Below, piece after piece: positions 24,476 through 32,759 of a stretch of DNA of 64,000 nucleotides. Both the position numbers and the translations under genes were made by a program. Each line of letters opens with the position of its first letter. The stretch's first letter is position 1. The DNA is from PALSA-612 sp963791225. Lineage in GTDB: Bacteria; Actinomycetota; Thermoleophilia; Gaiellales; Gaiellaceae. The stretch is taken from positions 620,001 to 684,000 of the forward strand of contig CAWBRV010000003.1 of the NCBI GenBank assembly GCA_963791225.1, given 5' to 3'. The notes below the pieces were generated by a model. The model had not been told where the DNA came from. It searched no databases and saw nothing but the letters and a program-made list of their open reading frames with translations.

Positions 24476-25213
24476 TCAGTCCGACACGGTCTCGTGAGAT
24501 GCCGCGAGCGCGAGGATCAGGTTGCGCGGCAGGGCTCGAGAGAACTGGTCAAGGATCGGTCGGGCACGTTTGGCGGCGAAGGAGGCGACCTCAGGCATCG
24601 CGCGCGCCCGATCGTCAGCTGCGGAGCTCACGTTGGCGACCGCAGTCGCTCCCTCGGGGCTGGCCAGGAAGGGGCCGATCGCGGCCCAGGCTTCCTCGAG
24701 CACCCCGTGTGCCGCCAGCGTTCGGAAGATGCTCGGGAGATGCTGCGTCCCATAGACCGAGCAGATCTCCGGAAACAGCGGGTGCTCGGCACGGTCAGAG
24801 AACTCAGGCTCGGGCACAGGCGCCGCCGCCGGTAGATCCAGTTCAGGCGTGGGCCGCCGCGCTAGTTCTCCATTGAGTGAGAGCTGGAGCGAGGTCACGA
24901 TCAGCAGCATGAAGGGAAGCTCTACGACGAACGGTGCTACTGCCTCGCGGACTCGGCGGCTTGGTTGAAAGCCGATCCTGACCTGAGCGCTCCTTCGAAT
25001 CTCGTCTGCTGCAGCCGGCGAGCGCGCGTGGTCATAGATCGCCCGGGCCTGCAACCAAGCGGGCACCAGGATCTCGGGATCCTTCGCCAGGGCCTTGAAC
25101 AGCGCCGGCACGAACGGCATCCGCGCTCGAATATCGACGAACACCGATGAAACGACCCCGTCGACTTCCTCCTCGTGGACTAGCGGCAGACCGACTGGTG
25201 GCATCCGGCGCAA
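24476..25213 (-). CDS. DehI-family (halocarboxylic acid dehalogenase-like) protein
   Basis: 245 residues. The C-terminal pattern HPLFPEICSVYGTQHLPSIF then RTLAAHGVLEEAWAAI fits the DehI family (group I 2-haloacid dehalogenases, also annotated halocarboxylic acid dehydrogenase). In DehI two similar helical halves form a pseudodimer of about 300 residues. Here the first half (VDIRARMPFVPALFKALAKD) is followed by HARSPAAADEIRRSAQVRIG, and the total is somewhat short. Catalysis on haloacids is not proved for most homologues. No partner transporter is nearby. Confidence 0.66.
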   Translation of the reverse strand: MRRMPPVGLPLVHEEEVDGVVSSVFVDIRARMPFVPALFKALAKDPEILVPAWLQARAIYDHARSPAAADEIRRSAQVRIGFQPSRRVREAVAPFVVELPFMLLIVTSLQLSLNGELARRPTPELDLPAAAPVPEPEFSDRAEHPLFPEICSVYGTQHLPSIFRTLAAHGVLEEAWAAIGPFLASPEGATAVANVSSAADDRARAMPEVASFAAKRARPILDQFSRALPRNLILALAASHETVSD

Positions 25214-25481
25214 CTCTACGGGTGCGGAGACTGTTGGTCCCTTGATACTCCGGTCGCCTTCATTTGGCGCTTAGGTCGATTCGCTGGTCCGTCGCGCGCC
25301 TGGCATGTGTAAGGAACTGTTCATGCGAACGGCCCTACGATGCGGAACGTGACGGTCGGGGGGTCATCGGGTTTTCTTGGGCGTAGCCGCGGCTTGCTGG
25401 CGCTTCTGTCGACGCTCTGTTTGTTCGCTGTTGGTTGAACGGTTGATCGCGCTCCGGTTCGGGGCGCGGGGTGTCCGGCGG

Positions 25482-26177
25482 TTACCCGTCGGATTGGACG
25501 AGCTGGTCGCTCGCCGGGGTGAGGTTGTCGCCCGAGGATGCCGAAGGCGCCCCGGCGGTGGGCGGTCTCCATTTGGGGTGGTGGGCGCGCGCCCAGTCTG
25601 TTCGGACGGTGCCGAGGGTGATGCCGCGGAGGGCGTGGCGGGTGGTTGGGTGGAGGAGTGAGAGGTAGAGGTGGCCGGCGACGATCGCGAGCGAGAGGTA
25701 CATGAGGGTGTCGTGGAGGAAGACGGTTCCGCCGAGCCTGAACCTGGTGTCGCGTTCGCCGTACCAGAGCAACAGCCCGGAGATGAAGAAGAGTGTGGCG
25801 AAGGCGGCGGTGAGGATGGCGTTGATCTTCTGGCCGGCGTTGAAGCGCCCTTGCGGCGCCTGGGTGTCGCCGGTCAGGAAGCGGCGGTCGTCGCGGTCGA
25901 AGAGGTCGATCTCGCGGATCGTCTGCGCGACGGCACGGCGGTTGCCGAGTAACGAGATGAGGAGGATCGCACCGGCCCAGGAGACGCCTGTCCAGAAGTG
26001 GATGTCCTTGATCAGCGGCCGCCGTGCGACGGCGGTCGAGAGGGAGGGCAGGTAGAGGACGAGGCCGGACCCGAGCAGGACGAAGAACGCGCTCGCGTGC
26101 ACCCAGTGGAGCAGTCTTTCGGTGAGCGTAAAGCGCTTGACGTAGCGCGGGCGGGCCGCGATTGCCGCGCTAGCCAT
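25482..26177 (-). CDS. membrane cytochrome b subunit, formate-dehydrogenase-gamma type
   Basis: 231 residues with four membrane helices: ERLLHWVHASAFFVLLGSGL with a haem-ligand His, IHFWTGVSWAGAILLISLLG, the third at INAILTAAFATLFFISGLLL, and LHDTLMYLSLAIVAGHLYLS with two further histidines. This is the di-haem cytochrome b561/FdhI fold that passes quinol electrons to a periplasmic enzyme. The ATG overlaps the stop of the molybdopterin oxidoreductase gene just upstream, so the two subunits are probably co-translated. The C-terminus is a soluble, Ser/Ala-rich tail. Confidence 0.82.
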   Translation of the reverse strand: MASAAIAARPRYVKRFTLTERLLHWVHASAFFVLLGSGLVLYLPSLSTAVARRPLIKDIHFWTGVSWAGAILLISLLGNRRAVAQTIREIDLFDRDDRRFLTGDTQAPQGRFNAGQKINAILTAAFATLFFISGLLLWYGERDTRFRLGGTVFLHDTLMYLSLAIVAGHLYLSLLHPTTRHALRGITLGTVRTDWARAHHPKWRPPTAGAPSASSGDNLTPASDQLVQSDG

Positions 26178-26892
26178 AACCGTTTGAGCGTCCGACCCAG
26201 GCGTCGTTGTCGTAGCCGCGCTGTTCCCAATAGCCCGAGCCCGGCCGGGCGACGAGCTCGATCCGGTCGACCCACTTGACGTTCTTGTAGCCGTACATTT
26301 CGGGGATGACGACGCGGACCGGGGCGCCATGCTCCTGCGGCAGCGGCTTGCCGTCCATCTCGTAGGCGAGCATCACGTCCCGAAGCGACACCTGGCGTAG
26401 GTCGAGGTAGTCGTCGTAGGGGTTCTCGGCGGAGATGAAGTGGAGGGCGCCGGCCTGTGGGAGCGGTCGGGCCTGGGCCAGGAGGTCGTGGAAGCGGACG
26501 CCGCCCCAGTGGACGTTGTCGACGACCCAGCCTGTGACGCAGTGGAAGGTCGACACCTGCGTGGCTTTCGGGAGTGCAAGGAGCTGATGGTGGCTGAGCT
26601 CGACCGGGCGCCGGACGAGCCCGTCGATGCGGAGCCGCCAGCTGGCGGGATCGAAGGTCGGCATCGAGTCGGCGACGGTGTAGATGCGCCAGCCGCTGGA
26701 GGGGATCAGCCGGGTGAGGCCGGTTGCGTCCGAGAGCGGGTTCGTCACCTGGCTCGTGGCACGCGAGATTGCCTTGCCGTAGAAGAGTGTGGCGACGCCG
26801 GCTCCGACGACGCCGATGAATCCGGCCCGGCCGAGTCGCCGCGCGCCGACGTTCTCGCGCGGCGACTCTGATGGCTGTTGACGATCGGGCAT
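26170..26892 (-). CDS. MsrP/YedY-like molybdopterin oxidoreductase
   Basis: 240 residues of the sulfite-oxidase-type fold. The Mo-ligand cysteine is in STFHCVTGWVVDNVHWGGV (about residue 116). Other marks are LDGLVRRPVELSHHQLLALP and the C-terminal YGYKNVKWVDRIELV. A basic pair with a hydrophobic stretch (RRLGRAGFIGVVGAGVATLF) near the N-terminus looks like a Tat-type signal or anchor. In MsrP-MsrQ systems such an enzyme repairs periplasmic methionine sulfoxide with electrons from a membrane haem protein; here the partner is the cytochrome b encoded next to it, which is not MsrQ-like. Substrate unknown. Confidence 0.84.
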   Translation of the reverse strand: MPDRQQPSESPRENVGARRLGRAGFIGVVGAGVATLFYGKAISRATSQVTNPLSDATGLTRLIPSSGWRIYTVADSMPTFDPASWRLRIDGLVRRPVELSHHQLLALPKATQVSTFHCVTGWVVDNVHWGGVRFHDLLAQARPLPQAGALHFISAENPYDDYLDLRQVSLRDVMLAYEMDGKPLPQEHGAPVRVVIPEMYGYKNVKWVDRIELVARPGSGYWEQRGYDNDAWVGRSNGYG

Positions 26893-26902
26893 GGGGTGTC
26901 GC

Positions 26903-27313
26903 CTACATGTGGGCCATGCCGGCGAACAGCTTGCCGCGCAGGTCGCCCGGGTGTCCCTTGGTGTCGACGAAGACCCAGTAGGAGCCGGGCTTCGTCTCGA
27001 GATGTTCGAGCGTCATGGCCGAGGCCTTGGTGCAGCCCTTCGTCGTGTACGTCTTGCCGAGCGATACGAGCACGGCGCCTTTCTGCCCTGTGTGGATCGA
27101 AGCGCCGGTGATCCCCTTAGCGGTCAGGTCGAACGTCCAGCAGATCTGTCCCGACTTCGACTTCACCTGCAGGTTGACGATGCCGTGCTCTCCCATCCCG
27201 GCGAGCCGAGCCCCTAACTCCGGGTGCATGCTGGCCGGAAGCGCCGACGCCGCGAAGGCAAGCGCGGCACCCACGGTCACAACCATTCCCAGAGCGACTC
27301 GTCTGAACTGCAT
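26903..27313 (-). CDS. secreted CHRD-domain protein
   Basis: 136 residues; start decided by CAGGAGG nine bases before the ATG. A signal peptide (MQFRRVALGMVVTVGAALAF, cleavage near ASA-LPA) precedes a single CHRD-type beta domain with HGIVNLQVKSKSGQICWTFD, GASIHTGQKGAVLVSLGK and LETKPGSYWVFVDTKGHPGD plus LRGKL. CHRD domains are named after chordin and are common in secreted bacterial proteins. It leads the operon with the molybdopterin oxidoreductase and cytochrome b; the gap to the next gene is only 10 bases. Two cysteines could form a disulfide. Confidence 0.8.
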   Translation of the reverse strand: MQFRRVALGMVVTVGAALAFAASALPASMHPELGARLAGMGEHGIVNLQVKSKSGQICWTFDLTAKGITGASIHTGQKGAVLVSLGKTYTTKGCTKASAMTLEHLETKPGSYWVFVDTKGHPGDLRGKLFAGMAHM

Positions 27314-27455
27314 CTGTGCCTCCTGGTCGACTGGCAGCGACCGTAGACACGGAGGGCCGCGGGCACCATTACGAAACGCTGAAACCTGACGCAGCCGGGG
27401 CAGTTCGTAAGCAAGCTTTAAGGACTTGAGCGGTGTGCCCCCACACAATGAGGTG

Positions 27456-28133
27456 ATGGGAACCGTGCTCGTCGTCGACGACGAGCCGATCGTTCGCGAC
27501 GTCGTCGTCCGTTACCTGGAGCAGGAGGGCTACCGGACGCTGCAGGCGAGCGACGGCGAGACGGCGCGGAGCATGCTCGAGCACGAGACCCCGAGCCTTG
27601 TGGTGCTCGATCTGATGCTGCCGGGAACGGACGGGATCGCACTCTGCCGCTGGATCCGGGAGAGATCGGAGCTGCCGGTGATCATGGTGACCGCGCTCGG
27701 TGAGGAAAGTGACCGGCTGACCGGACTCGAGGTTGGCGCCGACGACTACCTGACGAAGCCGTTCTCCCCTCGCGAGCTGGTCGCGCGGGTGAAGGCGGTC
27801 CTGCGCCGGGTGTCGCCAACGGAAGGTAGAGCGGAGCGGATCGAGGTCGGCGACCTGGTGATCGACTCTGCAAGACGCGAAGCTAGAAGGCGGGCGCTGA
27901 CCCTCAAGCTGACCACGATCGAGTTCGACCTGCTCTGGTTCCTTGCCACCCACCCGAACCGCGTCTTCACCCGCCACGAGCTGATGGACAAGGTGTGGGG
28001 CTACACGTCGGCGCTCGACACCGGCACGGTCACCGTCCATATCCGGCGGCTACGGGCCAAGATCGAGGACGACCCCTCACGCCCTCGCCACCTCGAGACC
28101 GTTTGGGGCACCGGCTACAGGTTCACGCCGTGA
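27456..28133 (+). CDS. OmpR-family response regulator
   Basis: 225 residues. Receiver domain with the acidic pair VVDDEP (about residue 8), phosphoacceptor aspartate in VVLDLMLPG (about residue 51) and lysine in TKPFSPRELV (about residue 101). Then a winged-helix output domain with ARRRALTLKLTTIEFDLLWF and VTVHIRRLRAKIEDDPSRPR. The start at ATGGGAACC is chosen over an upstream frame extension because the receiver begins at once. The stop overlaps the kinase start (GTGA). Divergent from the redox operon by about 140 bases. Confidence 0.9.
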   Translation: MGTVLVVDDEPIVRDVVVRYLEQEGYRTLQASDGETARSMLEHETPSLVVLDLMLPGTDGIALCRWIRERSELPVIMVTALGEESDRLTGLEVGADDYLTKPFSPRELVARVKAVLRRVSPTEGRAERIEVGDLVIDSARREARRRALTLKLTTIEFDLLWFLATHPNRVFTRHELMDKVWGYTSALDTGTVTVHIRRLRAKIEDDPSRPRHLETVWGTGYRFTP

Positions 28134-29209
28134 TCACCGCCGCACTGATCCTCGTCGCCGCCACGATCGCCGTCGGGATCGCTGCCGCATTCGCGCTGCG
28201 GCTGCTGCCGACGGTGCGGCTCCAGCTTGCCGGGCTTGCGCTCCTCGCTGTCGTGTTGCCGCTTGGAGCCGTGCTCGCTTCCGGCTGGGTGATGTTCCAC
28301 ATGCACGACGACGCCAAGATCCTGGCCGTTACCTCCGCCGCAGCGCTGTCGGCCGTTGTCGGGGCGCTCCTGCTCGCCCGTTGGATCCTCGGCCCGCTCG
28401 AGCGGCTCCGGGCGACCTCAGTGGAGCTGGCGGCAGGCGATCTCGCCGCCCGCGCCCCCGAGCAGGGCCCACGCGAGCTCGCGCAAATGGGCGGGTCGTT
28501 CAACGCGATGGCGGAGTCGATCGAGCGGCTGTTCGAAGCCAGGCGCGAGCTGGTCGCGTGGGCAAGCCACGACCTGCGCACCCCGCTCGCCTCGATGCAA
28601 GCCATGCTCGAGGCGATCGACGACGGCCTCGCCGAACCCGCCGAGTACCTGCCGGCCCTGCACGAGCAGGTTCGCGCGCTCTCGACGCTCGTCGACGACC
28701 TGTTCGAGCTGGCGCGCATCGACGCCGGCATCCTCACCCTCCAACTCCGGGAAGCAGCCCTCGACAACCTCGTCGAGTCGTGCATCCGCGGCCTCGAGGC
28801 CGAAGCCCGCGCGAAGGGCATCAGGCTGGAAACCCGACTCCTTCAACCGCTGCCGCTCGTCCGCTGCGCGCCCGAAAAGGTCGAGCGCGTCCTCTACAAC
28901 CTGCTCACGAACGCACTCGGGCACACTCCTTCCGACGGATCGATCGCGGTCGTCGTCAGCTCCCGAGCCCCCGACGTGACCGTGGCAGTCGAGGACACCG
29001 GTGAGGGGCTCAGTACCGAGGCCGGCGAGCGTATGTTCGAGCGCTTCTGGCGAGGAGAGACCTCCCGAACCACGCCGGGATCAGGTCTCGGGCTCGCCAT
29101 CGCACGCAGCCTCATCGAGGCCCAAGGCGGCCGCATCTGGGCCGAGAACCGTGCCGAGGGCGGCGCCCGCGTCGCCTTCACCCTGCCCACAGCCGCCCCC
29201 AACGCTTAG
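28130..29209 (+). CDS. sensor histidine kinase
   Basis: 359 residues with a GTG start overlapping the response regulator stop. Two to three N-terminal membrane helices enclose a short extracellular loop, followed by a HAMP-like region (WILGPLERLRATSVELAAGD). The H-box is WASHDLRTPLASMQAMLEAI (His about residue 146). The catalytic domain has the N-box YNLLTNALGHTP, G1 DTGEGL and G2 GSGLGLAIARS. The very short sensor region suggests it senses within or near the membrane. Likely partner of the adjacent regulator; target genes unknown, but the flanking redox operon and secreted propeller gene are obvious candidates. Confidence 0.9.
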   Translation: MITAALILVAATIAVGIAAAFALRLLPTVRLQLAGLALLAVVLPLGAVLASGWVMFHMHDDAKILAVTSAAALSAVVGALLLARWILGPLERLRATSVELAAGDLAARAPEQGPRELAQMGGSFNAMAESIERLFEARRELVAWASHDLRTPLASMQAMLEAIDDGLAEPAEYLPALHEQVRALSTLVDDLFELARIDAGILTLQLREAALDNLVESCIRGLEAEARAKGIRLETRLLQPLPLVRCAPEKVERVLYNLLTNALGHTPSDGSIAVVVSSRAPDVTVAVEDTGEGLSTEAGERMFERFWRGETSRTTPGSGLGLAIARSLIEAQGGRIWAENRAEGGARVAFTLPTAAPNA

Positions 29210-29298
29210 GCGGCAGCGACCGCCGCCGGCTCCTGGCCGGATGGGTCGCCCTGCCTGACTCGCTTTCTCGGCCGCCCGGTCGATACGGACGCGCATTT

Positions 29299-29334
29299 AA
29301 GGAACTGTTCATCGGGGTGAAAGGGACCGTTCAG
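29299..29334 (+). promoter_or_regulatory. tandem direct repeat, candidate response-regulator site
   Basis: AAGGAACTGTTCAT (29299-29312) is followed exactly 22 bases later by AAGGGACCGTTCAG (29321-29334), 11 of 14 positions alike. Two repeats spaced by two helical turns are the typical layout of OmpR-family binding sites. They lie 65-100 bases before the beta-propeller gene and just after the kinase gene. The first copy also occurs exactly at 25311-25324, beyond the end of the redox operon. Confidence 0.5.
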
Positions 29335-29398
29335 AGCTTGCTGGCAGGGTGGCTGTTCCGGGGAATTCGCCTCGGAGAGTCTGAAGGGGGTCGGACAA

Positions 29399-30538
29399 AT
29401 GAAGATGTTTCGCTTCGGGGTGCTGCTGGCGTTGATCGTCGCCGGCTCGGCGCTGGCGGCAAGTAGCGCCTCTGCCGCATCACGAGTGGTCGGGCAGGTG
29501 TACGTCAACGACAACACGGCCGGCCTGAACACGATCGCCGCATTCGACCGTCACGCCGACGGGACGCTGACACCGCTGGCCGGCTCTCCATTCGCAGCGG
29601 GCGGCGCGGGCACCGGTCACGGAATCGGATCGCAAGGTGCCCTGCAGCTGTCGAGCGACGGCCGCTATCTGCTTGCGGTCGACGCGGGCAGCAACCAGAT
29701 CTCGGTGCTGCGGATCAAGCCCCACGGCGAACTGCAGCCGGTCGAGGGCAGCCCGGTCGGATCGGGCGGGGTCGAGCCGGTCAGCATCGCCGTCCACTCC
29801 GACCTGGTCTACGTCGCCAACGCAGGGACCGGCGGTAGCAATTACACCGGCTTCACTTTCAATCCCGGCGGCCACCTGCGACCGATCAGCAACTCGACCG
29901 TTCCGCTGCCGGACGGTTCGCAGCCCGGCGACGTGCTGTTCAGCGGCGACGGCAGCCACCTGGTCGGCGTCCGCGTCGCCACCTCGCTGATCGACAGCTT
30001 CTCGGTCGGCGAGAACGGCCGGCTGACCGCCGCTCCTAGCTCGCCCTTCGCAGCGCAGGGGCCAGGCCCGTTCGGCAGCGAGTTCCGACCAAACAACCCG
30101 GCCCAGCTCTATGTCTCCAACGCCCACGGCGGCGCCCTCGCCGGCACCGTCTCCGCGTTCAACGTCGCCGGCGACGGCACCTTGTCGTCGATCGGCTCGT
30201 CGCCGTTCGCCGACAACCAGACCGCACCGTGCTGGGTCGAGATCAGCCACGACGGCCAGTACCTGTTCACCGTCAACACGGCCAGCAACAGCATCTCCCG
30301 CTACACGATCAACCCCAACGGCTCACTCACACTGATCGGCAGCACACCATTCAAGACCGCCGGGCTCGGCGCCGAAGACGCACGGCTCAGCCCCGACGGC
30401 CAGACGCTCTGGGTCGTCGGCACCGCCGCCGACTCAGTCAGCACCTTCGCCGTCAACGGCGGAACCCTCACCGAACTCTCCACATCCCGGACACCACTCC
30501 CCGCGGGCGCAACACCCTTCGGGATCGTCGTCACCTAG
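29399..30538 (+). CDS. secreted beta-propeller protein (lactonase/YncE-like)
   Basis: 379 residues with a signal peptide (MKMFRFGVLLALIVAGSALA, cleavage at ASA-ASR). The mature part has about seven blade-like repeats, such as DGRYLLAVDAGSNQISVLRI, DGQYLFTVNTASNSISRYTI and DGQTLWVVGTAADSVSTFAV, each with G-x-L/Y-L/V-xVxN/D-xxS. This is the 7-bladed propeller of the 6-phosphogluconolactonase/YncE type; secreted members are usually binding or surface proteins rather than enzymes. A perfect 12-bp terminator follows. Confidence 0.82.
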   Translation: MKMFRFGVLLALIVAGSALAASSASAASRVVGQVYVNDNTAGLNTIAAFDRHADGTLTPLAGSPFAAGGAGTGHGIGSQGALQLSSDGRYLLAVDAGSNQISVLRIKPHGELQPVEGSPVGSGGVEPVSIAVHSDLVYVANAGTGGSNYTGFTFNPGGHLRPISNSTVPLPDGSQPGDVLFSGDGSHLVGVRVATSLIDSFSVGENGRLTAAPSSPFAAQGPGPFGSEFRPNNPAQLYVSNAHGGALAGTVSAFNVAGDGTLSSIGSSPFADNQTAPCWVEISHDGQYLFTVNTASNSISRYTINPNGSLTLIGSTPFKTAGLGAEDARLSPDGQTLWVVGTAADSVSTFAVNGGTLTELSTSRTPLPAGATPFGIVVT

Positions 30539-30563
30539 ACCCGAACCACCGGCAGCTCTAACA

Positions 30564-30602
30564 GAGTGCGAGCTGAGGAAGAACCTTCCCCAGCTCGCAC
30601 TC
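30564..30602 (+). terminator. strong hairpin after the beta-propeller gene
   Basis: GAGTGCGAGCTG and CAGCTCGCACTC form a perfect 12-bp stem enclosing a small inner hairpin (GGAAGAACCTTCC). It lies 25 bases after the stop codon. Confidence 0.7.
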
Positions 30603-30681
30603 CCCTTGCAGGCCGGGCAAGCGGCGAAGCCCTTCGGGGTTAGGCTTCCTGGCCGTTGGTTTGCACGGAGAGGAGTCCGTC

Positions 30682-30810
30682 ATGCCGAAGGTTTCGAGGG
30701 AGAGCGCCTCTCAGGTTCGTGATTTCCGATCTCGCGGAGCATCGAAGTGAGGAGTTCGATTCGATCCGTGAGACGCACAATCTCACCACGTTGCTGCACC
30801 GCAAGCCTCC
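30682..30810 (+). pseudogene. N-terminal remnant of a cupin-type protein
   Basis: After a good Shine-Dalgarno (GAGAGGAG) an ATG opens MPKVSRESASQVRDF. One frame over, the sequence continues DLAEHRSEEF, then SIRETHNLTTLLH. The combination is like the conserved N-terminus of small cupin proteins (MPKVSKxSAxxVxDxGPxExRxExxxGxTVxFxxIRExxxLxPLLKGLP). After the LLH position no further homology is visible, so the cupin core is gone and the rest is frameshifted. The stretch up to 30970 holds nothing else I recognise. Confidence 0.42.
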
Positions 30811-30973
30811 GTGCCGCCATGTTCAATCCTTCTCCCGCCAAGCACTCAGTGCCCTAGTCGCCGCGGCGAGCCGTGGCGTTGGCAGAAGGTGTCGCACGCT
30901 CTCGCGTTGTGGAGGGCGACAGGTTTGACGCTTCTCGTCCGCTTTTTCCACGGAACTCGCGGCACGGAAGGGT

Positions 30974-31000
30974 GTGGGCCGCCCCGGGAGGGCGGCCCAC
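30974..31000 (-). terminator. hairpin downstream of the Ig-like gene
   Basis: GTGGGCCGCCC and GGGCGGCCCAC form a perfect 11-bp stem with a five-base loop (CGGGA), 16 bases beyond the stop of the minus-strand gene at 31016. Confidence 0.65.
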
Positions 31001-31015
31001 GATGAGCTTGAAGTG

Positions 31016-32161
31016 CTAGAGGCTGACGGGGATGGAGAAGAGGCGGCGTGTGGAGATGCCGCCGAGCAGGTTCTCGCCTGACTTGCGTGCCCGGACGAAC
31101 ATCGCGAGCAGCTGCTGCTTTCCGCTGACCGGGAAGCCGGACAGGGTGTGGAAGCTGAGTTCCGCGAAGCCGTTCGAGCCGGTCGCCTGCTCACCGGGGG
31201 TCGACAACTGGTTATAGGGCGTAGCCGTCACGTAAACGAGCGCGCCCTGCACCGACCGACCACCACACGCCGACACGTGGTAGCGCACGATGATCGTCTG
31301 CGACCCACCATGAACAACAGACGGGCTGGACTGCTGAGCATCGATCAACAGCCGCGCCGGCGGCTTGACATCGGCCACCTGGATGGTGCCGGTGCCGGAC
31401 GGGCAGCCGGTCGCCGACGGGGGCGGCGGCGGCGCGACGGCGGAAGCGATGATCGCGGTCGGTACCGATGAGGCGAAGGCGCTGCCGTTCTTGTTCGTGG
31501 CCTGCACCTTGAACCGGATCGTGTTGCCGACATCGACCGGCTTCAGCAGGTAGCCGTTCTTGTCGGTGGCGCCGCTGATGTTCGAGCAGTTGTCGCCGTT
31601 CTTGTCGCAGCGCACCCAGAAGTCGTTGTAGTCGGTCACGTTGCCACTCCAGGTACCGCGATGTCCGACGAGCGTCTTGCCTTCCTGCGGTGTACCCGTG
31701 ATCGTCGGCGAGGTCGTGTTCTTCGGCGCCGACGCAGAAGCCACGACATCGGTGGGATTCGAGGCTACGGTCGCGCTCCCGTCGGCATTCGTTGCGGTAA
31801 CGCGCACACGGATCGTCCGGCCGACGTCCGCGCTTTGAACCGTGTAGCTGCTCGCCGTCGCACCCGAAATCGTGGTGCAGTTGGAAGCGTCGAAGCGTCC
31901 GCCATTCGGCGGGCAGCGACGCCACTGGAAGGCAAAGCTGGTCGGATTGTTTCGCCAGGTGCCGGTCGTGGCCGTCAGCGTCTCACCCTGGATAGCGTCG
32001 CCGGAGATCCGCGGTTCGGTCTTGTTTACGGGTGCTGCTTGTGATTGGGCCGCGCCCAGCGTCGGCACGAGCAAAGCCACTGCGACTGCGATCAGGGCCA
32101 CCAGCGACCCGCCCAGCCACAGACCTGGTTTCGAGTAAGCACGCTTGCGGTGTCGAAACAT
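31016..32161 (-). CDS. secreted Ig-like repeat protein
   Basis: 381 residues; start set by AGGAGG before ATGTTTCGA. A signal or anchor helix (WLGGSLVALIAVAVALLVPT) is followed by two Ig-like beta repeats of about 95 residues, each beginning P-x-I-xGxxxxGxTLxxxxGTW and ending YxVxxxDVGxTIRxxVxATNxxGSxxxxS. A proline linker (VAPPPPPSATG) leads to a third, different beta domain (LLIDAQQSSPSVVHGGSQTI). This is a surface protein architecture common in Thermoleophilia. Ligand unknown. It is divergent from the MarR gene at 32334, with an AT-rich region between. Confidence 0.75.
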   Translation of the reverse strand: MFRHRKRAYSKPGLWLGGSLVALIAVAVALLVPTLGAAQSQAAPVNKTEPRISGDAIQGETLTATTGTWRNNPTSFAFQWRRCPPNGGRFDASNCTTISGATASSYTVQSADVGRTIRVRVTATNADGSATVASNPTDVVASASAPKNTTSPTITGTPQEGKTLVGHRGTWSGNVTDYNDFWVRCDKNGDNCSNISGATDKNGYLLKPVDVGNTIRFKVQATNKNGSAFASSVPTAIIASAVAPPPPPSATGCPSGTGTIQVADVKPPARLLIDAQQSSPSVVHGGSQTIIVRYHVSACGGRSVQGALVYVTATPYNQLSTPGEQATGSNGFAELSFHTLSGFPVSGKQQLLAMFVRARKSGENLLGGISTRRLFSIPVSL

Positions 32162-32333
32162 TCTCAAACCTCCTGTCGATTCCATGAGTAACTCTTAGAT
32201 TATCCATCATGCTACGATATAAAACACATGATGATGTAAAGTCGCAAAAGTGAGGCAAGAGTGACAACTCGGAAAGCCAGCAACAGCCCGCTCACCTGAA
32301 TGGACATGACTCACCCAAGGCCGAAGGGCGGAA

Positions 32334-32759
32334 GTGACTGACCGCGAGTACGAAGCGGCTGCTGCTCTCAGGTCGGCGCTCCGCGAGTTTCTGACCGAGA
32401 CCGAAGGGATCACCCGAAAGCACGGGCTCACTGCCGAGCAATACCAGCTTCTGCTCCTGATTCGGGTCTCCCCCGAGCGGGAACGAACGATCAGTCGACT
32501 TTGTCAGGGGTTGATCCGCCGCCAAAGCGCAGTCACCCAACTCGCCCGACGAGCCGAAGACCTCGGCCTGATCGAACGGAGCATCTCCAAACGGGACGCC
32601 CGTGTCCGCTACCTCGAACTCACCGCTGAGGGGCAGAAACGACTCGACGGTGCAATCACAGAACTCGGCGCAGAACGAAACCGGCTTCTCGACGCACTCG
32701 ACGCCATCGAGCACAGAAGCCAGCCCGTGACTAGGCCGGGGCAGCTGTCAGGCCGCTGA
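32334..32759 (+). CDS. MarR-family transcriptional regulator
   Basis: 141 residues, GTG start. The winged helix is typical of MarR: HGLTAEQYQLLLLIRVSPER, the recognition part LIRRQSAVTQLARRAEDLGL and the wing ERSISKRDARVRYLELTAEG with a conserved D-x-R core. The 3' end overlaps the convergent antiporter gene by 12 bases. It is divergent from the secreted Ig-like gene and could repress it. Confidence 0.85.
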   Translation: MTDREYEAAAALRSALREFLTETEGITRKHGLTAEQYQLLLLIRVSPERERTISRLCQGLIRRQSAVTQLARRAEDLGLIERSISKRDARVRYLELTAEGQKRLDGAITELGAERNRLLDALDAIEHRSQPVTRPGQLSGR

